From: Advenella mandrilli
Lineage (GTDB): Bacteria > Pseudomonadota > Gammaproteobacteria > Burkholderiales > Burkholderiaceae_B
Length of the DNA: 64,000 nt
Reading direction: 5' to 3'
Assembly: GCF_016595155.1 (NCBI RefSeq)
Contig: NZ_JAENGP010000003.1
Coordinates: 219,459-283,458, forward strand
The notes beneath the pieces are model-generated. The model made no database searches, was not told where the DNA came from, and saw only the letters and a list, made by a program, of their open reading frames with translations. The position numbers were made by a program, and so were the translations under genes. This document shows positions 17,637-26,795 of this stretch, piece after piece; position 1 is the first letter of the stretch; each line of letters begins with the position of its first letter.

Positions 17637-18059
17637 ATGCCCAACACCTTAAAACCATATAAGCAGACACAGCACCTGAAAGCACGTATTGCCGCCTGTT
17701 TTCTCTTGCTTGCCCTGGTATTGCGCAGTCTTATCCCCATTGGTTATATGCCAGCATCCCAGGCCTCGGCATCGGGGTTCATGACCTTAACCATCTGTAA
17801 CCCTGAACACGGTTTTTACACAATTCAGGTTCCCATTAGCGATACCGGCACCGTCGGCAACGAAACCCCGCTTGCTAACGAATGTCCTTATGGTATTCTG
17901 GCACAGCAGTTTTTTATTGATCCGCCCCCGATACCAACACCGCTTATTAGCAAGCCAGCCACGGCCAGGCCATTTTCATTTAAAAACACCCACTATCCGG
18001 TTTTCAATATCCGCGGTTCCCCTTTGGGCCCGCGCGCGCCACCTTCTGTACTTTCCTGA
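17637..18059 (+). CDS. DUF2946-family protein
   Basis: A 140-aa protein with one hydrophobic N-terminal segment (ACFLLLALVLRSLIPIGYMP) followed by the LTICNPEHG segment typical of DUF2946. Such proteins often precede copper-handling or TonB-receptor genes, as here, but have no established function. Its Cys, His and Met residues could bind a metal; this is a guess. There is no clear Shine-Dalgarno site. Confidence 0.75.
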   Translation: MPNTLKPYKQTQHLKARIAACFLLLALVLRSLIPIGYMPASQASASGFMTLTICNPEHGFYTIQVPISDTGTVGNETPLANECPYGILAQQFFIDPPPIPTPLISKPATARPFSFKNTHYPVFNIRGSPLGPRAPPSVLS

Positions 18060-18201
18060 CTCCCTCTCCGTTATTTCGCCTTGTCTTGCCCGATATAAGT
18101 CCTGATTTTGCTTGCCCGTTTTTTGTGCAGGCGCCTTGTGCTGCATCCTTTACCGGGTAACGAGAAGCAAAGCTGATGCAATTTTCAACAAGTACAGAAA
18201 C

Positions 18202-20235
18202 ATGAAACCCTTTAACCATCCCCCTATTTTCAGGCATTCCCTGCTTTCATCCACTTTATTACTGGCCATGACGGCATCTGCCATGGCCCAGGATACCAAC
18301 AAGGTTACCCGGCTTGAAACCATTCTGGTTACACAGGTCGCCCCAGACTTCCCGCTTACCTATACCACCAACCCCAAACTTCCCCGCCAGCCCATTCCCG
18401 CCAGTGACGCCACCGACTACCTCAAAACCATTCCCGGTTTTTCAGCCCTGCGCAATGGCGGCTCCAATAGCGATCCTGTTTTACGCGGCATGTTCGGATC
18501 ACGCATCAATATGCTGGCCAATGGTTCCAATATGCCGGGTGCCTGCGGTGGACGCATGGATAATCCGGGCTCATACATTGCGCCCGAGAACTTTGATGAA
18601 CTGACCGTTGTAAAAGGACCGCAAACCGTTATCTGGGGGCCGGGTGCCTCGGCGGGAACCGTACGCTTTGACCGCAATCCGCCCGTTTTTGAAGAAGGTA
18701 AAAATATTAATTTCGAGGGTTCTTTAGTGGGCGGCTCATGGGGCAGGAATGACCAGACCGCCGATATTGAAACAGGCAATGACAAATTTTATGCCCGTGT
18801 CACCGCCAACCACTCACACGCCCAGGACTACAAAGATGGCGATGGCAACAAGGTTCACTCCCACTGGGACAAATGGAATGCCGATCTTTCCCTGGGCATT
18901 ACGCCCGATGCCAACACCCTTCTTGAATTAACCGCCGGTACCGGTGATGCCAAGACCGCCTACGCGACCCGCGGCATGGATGGCACAAAATTCAAGCGTA
19001 AAAGCTATGGGCTAAGATTCAAAAAACAAAACATTGGGACTGTGTTTGATGAGTTTGAAGCCCATCTTTATTACAACCAGGCTGATCATGTCATGGACAA
19101 TTTCCGCATGCGGGACTACACCATGAAAATGGAATCCAACCCAAGGCGCACAACCTGGGGAGGCAGGGTGGCTGGCACCTTCCGCTTCAATGACAATTTA
19201 AGCCTGGTCACCGGCCTTGATTTCCAGAAAAGCAAACATGAGCTGCGCAAATTTGCACGCAACGGAATGGAATGGATTTCCGCCACCGAAATGCCCTGGC
19301 AAGACAATGCCAAGTTCAGCAATACTGGCCTATTTGGCGAACTTGTCTGGCAAACCTCGGCATCAGGCAAACTGATTGGCGGCCTGCGGCTTGACCGGGC
19401 TACCGCCAAAGATTACCGGGCAGGTTCGCCCAGCAAAGGCCATAAACGAGACGACACGCTTACCAGCGGCTTTATCCGCTACGAGCATGAGCTTAACGAT
19501 ATGTCCACCACGGTCTATGCGGGTCTGGGTCATGTCGAACGTTTCCCCGACTTCTGGGAACTGGTTTCTCCCGGTGCCGGGCCCGAGGGTTCAGTCAACG
19601 CCTTCAGGGGGATCAAGCCTGAAAAAACAACCCAGCTTGATTTTGGTGCCCAATACAAAGGCGAACACCTGGAAGCCTGGCTTTCCGGCTATGTTGGTTA
19701 TATGAAGGATTTCATCCTGTTTGACTATGCTTCATTAGGTGGCGGCGTTAAACAAGTACGTAATGTTAATGCCCGCATTATGGGAGCAGAAATGGGTGCC
19801 TCGTATGAGGTATCCGACCAACTCAAGCTAAACGGCACTTTAGCCTATGCCTGGGGCAAAAACAGTGATGACGGCCGCCCCATGGCGCAAATTCCGCCGC
19901 TTGAAACACGCCTTAGTGTCCAATATGATGACGGAATCTGGTCGGCCGGTGCCTTATGGCGCCTGGTGGCACCGCAAAAACGATATGCCACCAACCACGG
20001 TAATGTTGCCAGCAAAGATTTTGGGCCCAGTGCCGGCTTTGGCACACTGGCCCTGAATGCCGGCTATGCGTTCAATGACCGGGTCAAACTTACCGTAGGC
20101 ATCGACAACCTGTTTGACAAAACCTACAGCGAACACCTGAATCTGGCGGGTGTCGGTGCTTTTGGCTATGCCGCCAACACCCGTATCAACGAACCCGGCC
20201 GCACTGCCTGGGCAAGGTTAAACATCAAATATTAA
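18202..20235 (+). CDS. TonB-dependent copper receptor (OprC/NosA family)
   Basis: A 677-aa outer-membrane beta-barrel receptor with a Sec signal peptide (cleavage near AMAQ), plug domain (about 60-170, including LRGMFGSRINMLANGSNM and VVKGPQTVIWGPGASAG) and C-terminal barrel ending in Tyr. The copper ligands described for Pseudomonas OprC are present: CxxxM as Cys-115/Met-119 and HxM as His-296/Met-298. The start at 18202 gives a proper signal peptide; an upstream ATG at 18112 does not. It follows the DUF2946 gene and is closed by a terminator shared with the opposing two-component genes. Confidence 0.92.
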   Translation: MKPFNHPPIFRHSLLSSTLLLAMTASAMAQDTNKVTRLETILVTQVAPDFPLTYTTNPKLPRQPIPASDATDYLKTIPGFSALRNGGSNSDPVLRGMFGSRINMLANGSNMPGACGGRMDNPGSYIAPENFDELTVVKGPQTVIWGPGASAGTVRFDRNPPVFEEGKNINFEGSLVGGSWGRNDQTADIETGNDKFYARVTANHSHAQDYKDGDGNKVHSHWDKWNADLSLGITPDANTLLELTAGTGDAKTAYATRGMDGTKFKRKSYGLRFKKQNIGTVFDEFEAHLYYNQADHVMDNFRMRDYTMKMESNPRRTTWGGRVAGTFRFNDNLSLVTGLDFQKSKHELRKFARNGMEWISATEMPWQDNAKFSNTGLFGELVWQTSASGKLIGGLRLDRATAKDYRAGSPSKGHKRDDTLTSGFIRYEHELNDMSTTVYAGLGHVERFPDFWELVSPGAGPEGSVNAFRGIKPEKTTQLDFGAQYKGEHLEAWLSGYVGYMKDFILFDYASLGGGVKQVRNVNARIMGAEMGASYEVSDQLKLNGTLAYAWGKNSDDGRPMAQIPPLETRLSVQYDDGIWSAGALWRLVAPQKRYATNHGNVASKDFGPSAGFGTLALNAGYAFNDRVKLTVGIDNLFDKTYSEHLNLAGVGAFGYAANTRINEPGRTAWARLNIKY

Positions 20236-20252
20236 GGTATGCCTGCCAAAGC

Positions 20253-20277
20253 AAAAAGAGGCCCCCTGCCTCTTTTT
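20253..20277. terminator. bidirectional terminator between copper receptor and response regulator
   Basis: AAAAAGAGGC-cccct-GCCTCTTTTT is a perfect 10-bp stem with an A-run on one side and a T-run on the other, between two convergent genes. Confidence 0.88.
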
Positions 20278-20279
20278 GT

Positions 20280-20885
20280 TTATAGTTTCATGCAGGCCTG
20301 GTTAACCGCCCGCACGAATTCAGGCAGATTGTCCACCTGCATTTTCTGCATGGCACTGGCTCGCTGGACTTCAACCGTACGTACGGCAATATACAGCTCA
20401 TCGGCAATCATCTTGTTGGTTTTACCCTGCAAAACCAGTTCAGCAACCTGTTTTTCCCTTGGCGACAAAGACGCATAAAGACTTCTTAAACGACAGCAAA
20501 GCAAGTTCCGTTCTGCCTGCGCCTGCGCATTTTCAAGGGCGACGGCCATTTGGGCAAGGGAAACCGGTTTCTGCAAAAAATCCACCACTCCTTTTTTCAG
20601 CATTTCAACCGCCATGGGTACATCGGCATGTCCAGTAAGAATAATAACGGCCAACGTACTTTTTGCTTCAATTAAAAGCTGGTAAAGCTCCTGTCCGCTT
20701 AAATGAGGCATGCGAATATCAAGAATAACAACCCCTCCCTGATCAATCTGGGCCCTCTCCAGGAATGTGCAGCCATCGGGCCAGGTAAAGGCATCATAAC
20801 CAAGGCTTTGCAACAAATACAGCAACGCCTCTCTTACCGAGACATCATCATCAACAATATGAATAGGCAAGGTATCCGGTTTCAT
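20280..20885 (-). CDS. FixJ/TtrR-type response regulator
   Basis: A 201-aa two-domain regulator. The receiver has the acidic pocket VDDDVSVREALL, phospho-acceptor Asp-56 in ILDIRMP, Thr in ILTGHAD and Lys in LQKPV. The C-terminal LuxR-type helix-turn-helix begins at about 140 (LSPREKQVAELVLQGKTNKMIA). It overlaps the sensor-kinase gene by 4 bp. With the neighbouring sensor and the thiosulfate dehydrogenase genes, it probably controls thiosulfate/tetrathionate metabolism (inference). Confidence 0.9.
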   Translation of the reverse strand: MKPDTLPIHIVDDDVSVREALLYLLQSLGYDAFTWPDGCTFLERAQIDQGGVVILDIRMPHLSGQELYQLLIEAKSTLAVIILTGHADVPMAVEMLKKGVVDFLQKPVSLAQMAVALENAQAQAERNLLCCRLRSLYASLSPREKQVAELVLQGKTNKMIADELYIAVRTVEVQRASAMQKMQVDNLPEFVRAVNQACMKL

Positions 20886-22654
20886 GATGACGCTTTAACT
20901 CCTTTTGGGTTGCTGTGTTTTTTAAGCGGCAATTTTAACGTGACCACGGCACCCGCAATGCCATCACTGCGATTATCCAATAACAAACCCCCTCCTATCA
21001 CGCGCATCAAGCGCTCACAAATCACCAGCCCCAACCCAAGCCCCTGATCCTTGTTTGTCCGAAATGGCACAAACGGAAAATCAAGCTGCTCCTGGCTGAA
21101 GCCGCCTGCATTATCAGTGATCGTGATGCCCAGAAACGGCTCATCAAAAGACCGGATTGACATATCCACCTGGGTAGCCTGCTGTTGCCAACAATTAAGC
21201 AGGCTGTTTACCAGCACCTGCTCTATCACACTGGGCACAGTAAGCAGGACCAGGTCAGCCGGGATATTGATATGTATATCCATAAGGTGCCGGTCATTTT
21301 GCAAACGGACAAATTGAACACTTTTGGCAACCGCCTGGGCAATGTTGACAGGCACACTCTGGTCATTGCGTTCAGACTTGGCCCATTTACGCAAATTCTC
21401 AATAATTTGCGTAATGCGCTCTACCTGCTCAATCACTTTGTCCAGCACCGGAATCAATTCCGTATGTGTTTGCTGCTTTTGCAGGCGATACCGGGTACCT
21501 TCGGCATAATGCCGAATAACCGATACCGGCTGATTGACCTCATGAGCAATACCCGACGCCATTTCACCAAGAATATTCAGCCTGTCCGCATGCATCATCA
21601 TGCGTTCATAGGTTCGCATTTGTTCATAGGCCTGGGTTATCTGTTTTTGCCTGCGCCAGGCCAACCAGCTTACCCAGGCATAATTCAGAAAAGACAAGGC
21701 AACTAACAGCAAGGTAATACCCACCCAGGTTTTATACTCGCTCACCCAGTTCTTAATGCCTGCCCAAACCGACTGCTGAAAAGGATGTCGGTGAATGCGA
21801 TGCAATATCTCCTCTACCCGGGTCGAGGCTACTACCGGAGACCACCCTGGCAACAAGGCATCTGCCTGATTTTGCAATAACAAAGAACCCAGGCGAGTAG
21901 CCAGGCTATCGGGCACATCAGGCAAGGCGGCCAGTGACCAGTTCGGGAACAGTTCGGTACTACCAGCACAAACGCTATGATTATTAACCGGGTGCAACAG
22001 TTGAAATTGCGAACTGTCCACAACTCCCTGGGACTGCATTTCTTCCATCAGACACAAAGGAGCAATCGCGGCATCCACCTGTTTGCGATCAAGCAGCAAT
22101 AGGGTCTGGTCAATGGGATAACCGGTAAACACCAGTGAATAATCCCGGTTTTCACGCAGTTGTGCATCGTACAACAATTTATAGCCCAGCAAAAAACCGC
22201 CAAATGCATTTTTCTGCACGGCGGCAATCGTCTTGCCACGCAGCTGTGCAATGTCTTGCAAGCCGCTGTCTTTGCGTACCCATACTGCACTTCCCACCAG
22301 TTCGGCTGCCTTTGGTTGTGCCATATCCATCCGGCTCAGGGTAGCCAGCCAGCGCATTTCCACGCCTGTTTTCATGGATAAAAACTGTGCCTGTGGCGCG
22401 AGCACAAAATTAACCCGCTTATCGGCAATCATTTGTTCTGCATCGGCCAGCTGCATGGGCACCAGGATAAAGGTTTCATTTTCCCATTGGGTTGACAGCC
22501 AGTTAAGCCATGGCTGCCATTCCTGCTGGGCCGCCTGCACCCCACGTGGCGCCAGAATGCCCACATACCAGGTTTTGGCGCTTAACATGCCCGAATAAGC
22601 CGCCAGCCATAGCAGCAGCAAAACCCGGCAAAAACGCCAGCAGGAAAATTTCAT
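20882..22654 (-). CDS. TtrS-like sensor histidine kinase with PhnD-type periplasmic domain
   Basis: A 590-aa membrane sensor: signal/first membrane segment (9-27), a periplasmic PhnD-like binding domain (about 28-290), a second membrane helix (309-331), then HisKA with phospho-acceptor His-371 (SGIAHEVNQPV) and a HATPase_c domain with N-box Asn-483/487, DNAGGF and GLGLGL. This architecture is that of the tetrathionate sensor TtrS. It is divergent from the cytochrome/tsdA genes, so the ligand may be tetrathionate or thiosulfate; this is inference from context, since other PhnD-type kinases sense other anions. Confidence 0.88.
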   Translation of the reverse strand: MKFSCWRFCRVLLLLWLAAYSGMLSAKTWYVGILAPRGVQAAQQEWQPWLNWLSTQWENETFILVPMQLADAEQMIADKRVNFVLAPQAQFLSMKTGVEMRWLATLSRMDMAQPKAAELVGSAVWVRKDSGLQDIAQLRGKTIAAVQKNAFGGFLLGYKLLYDAQLRENRDYSLVFTGYPIDQTLLLLDRKQVDAAIAPLCLMEEMQSQGVVDSSQFQLLHPVNNHSVCAGSTELFPNWSLAALPDVPDSLATRLGSLLLQNQADALLPGWSPVVASTRVEEILHRIHRHPFQQSVWAGIKNWVSEYKTWVGITLLLVALSFLNYAWVSWLAWRRQKQITQAYEQMRTYERMMMHADRLNILGEMASGIAHEVNQPVSVIRHYAEGTRYRLQKQQTHTELIPVLDKVIEQVERITQIIENLRKWAKSERNDQSVPVNIAQAVAKSVQFVRLQNDRHLMDIHINIPADLVLLTVPSVIEQVLVNSLLNCWQQQATQVDMSIRSFDEPFLGITITDNAGGFSQEQLDFPFVPFRTNKDQGLGLGLVICERLMRVIGGGLLLDNRSDGIAGAVVTLKLPLKKHSNPKGVKASS

Positions 22655-22689
22655 TGTTTATTTGTCCTAAATCAAAACTACCCAACTTA

Positions 22690-22703
22690 TGTGGAGTTCC
22701 ACA
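22690..22703. promoter_or_regulatory. operator candidate in the sensor/cytochrome intergenic region
   Basis: TGTGGA-gt-TCCACA is a perfect 6-bp inverted repeat between the divergent sensor kinase and cytochrome genes. It is a candidate site for the FixJ/TtrR-type regulator. Confidence 0.5.
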
Positions 22704-22821
22704 ATATCCCCTGCTTCCATTACGTCTGAGAATGAACTCATCAACATCCAGTTTGTACTGGCGCTTGGCCATTGGCCGGCCAGCCTTACTGTAGAACCAT
22801 GTATTTTTATAGGAATGTAAC

Positions 22822-24171
22822 ATGAGAACACTGCATAAAAGCCTGATTGCCGCTGCAGTCCTGTTTGCCGTGGCTTATGGCGGGGCAGCCATCCTTCCAC
22901 AAACCAGAGTCCCGGACACGGCCGCAAAAGTAAATCTTAACAATGATGAACTCATCAAGCGCGGTGCTTATATTGCCCGGACGGCAGACTGCGTTGCCTG
23001 TCACACCAGCCCTGCTGGCGCAGAATATGCGGGTGGACTGGCCATGGAAACACCCGTAGGCGCCATTTACTCAACCAATATTACGCCCGACAAGGAAAAC
23101 GGTATTGGCAATTACTCTTTGGCCCAGTTTATTGGTGCAGTCAAACACGGTGTGCGGGGTGATGGACAAGCCTTATACCCTGCCATGCCTTACCCGTCTT
23201 ATGCGATTATGCCTGACGAGGATCTGGAAGCCCTTTATGCCTATTTCATGTCCGATGTCAAACCGGTCAAACAGCAAAATGCAGCTTCCACCATCCCTCC
23301 GGTTTTAAACTGGCGCTGGCCCATGGCCTGGTGGCAATTGGTGTTTGCACCCAAACGGGATTTTGTACCCGCCCCCAATGCCGATGAGCTTATCAATCGT
23401 GGCGCCTATCTGGTAGAAGGCCCAGGCCACTGCAGTGCCTGCCATACCCCACGCGGTATCGCCTATCAGGAGCTGGCCGTAAAGCTAAGTGATGGCGATG
23501 AGTTTCTTTCCGGTGCCGTTATTGATGGCTGGCGAGCCAAGAGCCTGCGGGGAGAGGCCCGCGGTCTGGCCTCCTGGAGCCAGGAAGAACTGGAACAGTT
23601 CCTGTCTACCGGCCGTACTGACAAGGTTGCCGCTTTTGGTGCCATGGCAGATGTTGTACAACATAGCACCCAATATTTCACCCCTGAAGATATTACCGGC
23701 ATGGCCAAATACCTGAAGCAGCTGCCACCGGTTAAAGGCAGGGAAACAGCCTTGGCAGACAAAAAAGATACCACAACCGGGGATCTGCTTAATGGCACCT
23801 ATACCAGCCGGGGCGCCATTTTATATACCGAGCACTGCACGACCTGTCACCGGGCGGATGGCAAAGGCGTTGAGCGGATTTTTCCAGCACTGGATGCGAA
23901 CAGTGCCATCTTCGCCAATAATGCCCACTCTGTTATCCAGATTACCCTTGAGGGCGGCAAAATGCCCGACACGCCCGCAGACAGGATGGCCTTCACCATG
24001 CCTGCGTTTAATCACCTGAGCGATCAGGATCTGGCCGAGGTCATCAACTTTATCCGCAACAGTTGGACCAACCAGGCACCGCCTGTCGATGCTGGCGATA
24101 TTGCAAAAATCCGTCATTTCGTCGCGGGCAAAGCCCCCCATATCACCGCTACAGGAGATCAACATGAATAA
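22822..24171 (+). CDS. triheme c-type cytochrome (alcohol/gluconate dehydrogenase cytochrome-subunit family)
   Basis: A 449-aa exported cytochrome with an N-terminal signal/anchor helix (LIAAAVLFAVAYGGAAIL) and three CxxCH haem sites: Cys-57/60-His-61, Cys-204/207-His-208 and Cys-339/342-His-343. Relatives serve as membrane electron-transfer subunits of periplasmic dehydrogenases. It overlaps tsdA by 8 bp and so probably exchanges electrons with that enzyme (inference). This differs from the diheme TsdB usually found with TsdA. There is no dehydrogenase flavoprotein next to it. Confidence 0.9.
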   Translation: MRTLHKSLIAAAVLFAVAYGGAAILPQTRVPDTAAKVNLNNDELIKRGAYIARTADCVACHTSPAGAEYAGGLAMETPVGAIYSTNITPDKENGIGNYSLAQFIGAVKHGVRGDGQALYPAMPYPSYAIMPDEDLEALYAYFMSDVKPVKQQNAASTIPPVLNWRWPMAWWQLVFAPKRDFVPAPNADELINRGAYLVEGPGHCSACHTPRGIAYQELAVKLSDGDEFLSGAVIDGWRAKSLRGEARGLASWSQEELEQFLSTGRTDKVAAFGAMADVVQHSTQYFTPEDITGMAKYLKQLPPVKGRETALADKKDTTTGDLLNGTYTSRGAILYTEHCTTCHRADGKGVERIFPALDANSAIFANNAHSVIQITLEGGKMPDTPADRMAFTMPAFNHLSDQDLAEVINFIRNSWTNQAPPVDAGDIAKIRHFVAGKAPHITATGDQHE

Positions 24172-25069
24172 AACAGTCAAATGGTCTGTCATGGCAGCAG
24201 CCGTTATTGCCATCGGTGCGGGGGTTTATCTTGCCCAGTCACCTTCCCTGACGGAAGCCAGCCCCATCGGCTTTGACATTCTGGACAAAGACAAAAATGT
24301 CGTTGGGCGCTACCTGATTCCTGATGATACGGCCATTGCCCAGGAGCCGAATACGCAAGAAATTCTCTATGGCAAACGCCTGATGAATGAAACCAAACGC
24401 CTGTTGCCCGAACATGTGGGTGCATCAATGAACTGCAGCAGCTGTCACGTGGCACAAGGCAAGATCGACATGGGCGCGCCTTATTTCACCACCACCAACA
24501 GCTATCCAAGAGTGATGCCACGGGCCGGAGTAGAAGTAGACCTGACTGGCCGCATTAACGGCTGTTTCCAGCGCTCCATGAATGGCAAGCCACTGGATCC
24601 GGATTCGCGTGAAATGAAAGCCATGATTGCGTACATTGACTGGGTAGGCCAAAAAGTGCCCAAAGACCAGAAGGTGCAAATACAGAATGCCGGCAAAATC
24701 AATGAAGATCTTGTACCCGACCCGGTGAATGGCAAAGTACTTTATGCCGCCCAATGCGCAAGCTGTCATGGCGACAATGGCGAGGGCCTGAAAGACAGTC
24801 GGGGTAACATTGTTTTCCCACCATTATGGGGTGATGAATCCTTCAACATCGGTGCCGGTATGGCACGCACCTACAAGGCCGCCGCCTTTATTAAATACAA
24901 CATGCCCATGGGGGTACAAAAGCATGGCGCATGGGGACAAGGCGATGTATTAAGCGACCAGGAAGCCGTTGATATTGCCGAATATTTTTCCCATATGCCC
25001 CGACCCGACTTTCCAGGCAAAGTTAATGACTGGGCGAACGGAAAAAAACCTAAGGACGCACGCTATTAA
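24164..25069 (+). CDS. tsdA: thiosulfate dehydrogenase, diheme cytochrome c
   Basis: TsdA joins two thiosulfates to tetrathionate and can also work in reverse (EC 1.8.2.2). The 301-aa protein has an N-terminal export helix, haem 1 at Cys-91/94-His-95, haem 2 at Cys-198/201-His-202, and Cys-134 in GRINGCFQRSMNGKP, the unusual axial Cys ligand that marks the active site of the family. ATG 24164 has AGGAG at a good distance; the frame is open upstream within the previous gene. It is periplasmic and translationally coupled to the triheme cytochrome. Confidence 0.93.
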   Translation: MNKTVKWSVMAAAVIAIGAGVYLAQSPSLTEASPIGFDILDKDKNVVGRYLIPDDTAIAQEPNTQEILYGKRLMNETKRLLPEHVGASMNCSSCHVAQGKIDMGAPYFTTTNSYPRVMPRAGVEVDLTGRINGCFQRSMNGKPLDPDSREMKAMIAYIDWVGQKVPKDQKVQIQNAGKINEDLVPDPVNGKVLYAAQCASCHGDNGEGLKDSRGNIVFPPLWGDESFNIGAGMARTYKAAAFIKYNMPMGVQKHGAWGQGDVLSDQEAVDIAEYFSHMPRPDFPGKVNDWANGKKPKDARY

Positions 25070-25108
25070 TGTTCATTAAATAGCCCCCCACCCCAACATC
25101 CTCTTTAG

Positions 25109-25132
25109 CCGGACAATATGTCCGGTTTTTTT
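25109..25132 (+). terminator. intrinsic terminator after tsdA
   Basis: CCGGACA-ata-TGTCCGG (25109-25125) followed by a run of T. Confidence 0.9.
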
Positions 25133-25200
25133 ACGCCCTGACGTGTATTTCAGGACCGGTTCCGGGCTGTACCCGCACATACCCATATGGCCGGCTCTTT

Positions 25201-26160
25201 TCAGGGCACAAAAGCGAAACGGATCAGGTGAAAGAAAACCGGTGCGGCAAACACCACGGAATCCAGTCTGTCGAGTACGCCCCCATGCCCTGAAATCATA
25301 TAACCCCAGTCTTTGGTGCCTATGCTTCTTTTAATGGCAGACAGGGAAAGCCCCCCCAAAAAACCACAGGCAACAATAATGAATGAAAGAAACGCCGCCT
25401 GCAAGGGGGTGAACGGCGTAATCCACCACAACGCGGTGCCAGCCGCAATGGCCAAAAGCCCTCCACCAATCAGACCTTCGATTGTTTTTGAGGGGCTTAC
25501 ATTGGGCGCAATTTTGGTTTTACCCAACAACTTGCCAAAAATATACTGAAAAATATCGCTTAATTGAACCACCAGCAACAAATACATTAACAACAGCAGG
25601 TTCTGCCCTTCATAACCGGGAATGGGCAATAGCATTAAGGCCGGTGCATAGCTTAAGCAATAAACCGTCAGCATTAACCCCCACTGGATTTTGGCAACCC
25701 GGGAAATAAAGGCATCGGTGTCACCAGACAAGGCAGTCACGGCCGGCAACAGTAAAAACCCGTAAACCGGCAGGCACATCACAAAAAGCCCGTACCAGTC
25801 TGCGCCAATCAGCCAGTATTGCAGGGGAATGGCAATATAAAAACAAATACACAAGGCCCAGTGATCGCCTTTGCGAGTGGGCGTCAGGGTAATGAACTCA
25901 CGTAGGGCAAAAAATGACAGCAAGGCATAAAGCAACAGGGTGGCCACTTTTCCAATAATAAAGCAGGCCACCAGAACGGCCACCATGATCCACCATGCCC
26001 TGATCCGGTCATTCAGGTTGCGGATGACTTCATTATTGTTTTTCCGGGCAAGATATTGCCCGATACTACTGGCTAATACCAGCAATGAAATAAGGCCGGC
26101 CAAAATCCACCAGAATTTAATGGGGGCCTGGGTAATAACCGTTGAGATGAAACTATCCAA
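25201..26160 (-). CDS. CdsA-like phosphatidate cytidylyltransferase (YnbB-like)
   Basis: A 319-aa polytopic membrane enzyme that would make CDP-diacylglycerol from phosphatidic acid and CTP. The family signature is clear near the C-terminus (SAIKRSIGTKDWGYMISGHG then GVLDRLDS). It lies 23 bp after an acyltransferase gene and belongs with a CDP-alcohol phosphatidyltransferase, a set resembling the E. coli ynbA-ynbB paralogue operon rather than housekeeping cdsA. It is the last gene of that operon. Confidence 0.88.
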   Translation of the reverse strand: MDSFISTVITQAPIKFWWILAGLISLLVLASSIGQYLARKNNNEVIRNLNDRIRAWWIMVAVLVACFIIGKVATLLLYALLSFFALREFITLTPTRKGDHWALCICFYIAIPLQYWLIGADWYGLFVMCLPVYGFLLLPAVTALSGDTDAFISRVAKIQWGLMLTVYCLSYAPALMLLPIPGYEGQNLLLLMYLLLVVQLSDIFQYIFGKLLGKTKIAPNVSPSKTIEGLIGGGLLAIAAGTALWWITPFTPLQAAFLSFIIVACGFLGGLSLSAIKRSIGTKDWGYMISGHGGVLDRLDSVVFAAPVFFHLIRFAFVP

Positions 26161-26183
26161 TTTACTTGCTCCAGATACCGAAT

Positions 26184-26795
26184 TTAGTCTGTTGTTATTT
26201 CATGAGGCGCCAGTGCAATGACCGCCTCTCTGGCTCTTTGCAGGAAAGCGGTTTTTTCTTCGTGCTCGATGGCTTCAAGTGGTGCGCCATACGTAACCGT
26301 ACATGCCAGAGGCACCGGAATCAGGCTGCCTTTTGGAAGGCAGCGCCGGGTATTATCCAGATAAACAGGAATCAACTCGACCTCCCTGAACTGTTGGGCC
26401 AAATGGTAAAGCCCCGACTTGAATGGGGCCGGTAAAGGCAAAAAATGGCGAGTACCTTCCGGAAAGATGATGAGGGAATCCCCCTTTTCAAGCGCCTCGC
26501 ATAAGGGCAATAAGGGGTTGCCTGACTGTTTTTCACGGGAAATAAACACCACATTTAAACCCTGTGTGGCAATATGCCGCCGAACACCAGCTTTGTCCCA
26601 ATAGTCGCGGGCGGCTACCGGACGCGTTGTTTTACGTAATTCAGGCGGTAATGAAGACCAGATGGCCAGGGTATCCAGATGACTGGTGTGGTTGGCAAAA
26701 TAAATCCGCTGCCGGTTTTGCGGCTGGCTTGCTTGCCAGCGTGGCAAAGCGCCAATCAGAAAGCGGGTGGTGAATGAAAGCAGAGAAGAAATCAT
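26184..26795 (-). CDS. PlsC-like 1-acylglycerol-3-phosphate acyltransferase
   Basis: A 203-aa lysophosphatidic-acid acyltransferase-type enzyme with the catalytic NHTSHLDT (NHx4D) and the FPEGTRH substrate motif. The start at 26795 overlaps the stop of the upstream gene by 4 bp (ATGA) and has GGAG nearby; the open frame to 26915 lies inside the neighbour. It would supply phosphatidate to the CdsA-like enzyme. Confidence 0.88.
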   Translation of the reverse strand: MISSLLSFTTRFLIGALPRWQASQPQNRQRIYFANHTSHLDTLAIWSSLPPELRKTTRPVAARDYWDKAGVRRHIATQGLNVVFISREKQSGNPLLPLCEALEKGDSLIIFPEGTRHFLPLPAPFKSGLYHLAQQFREVELIPVYLDNTRRCLPKGSLIPVPLACTVTYGAPLEAIEHEEKTAFLQRAREAVIALAPHEITTD

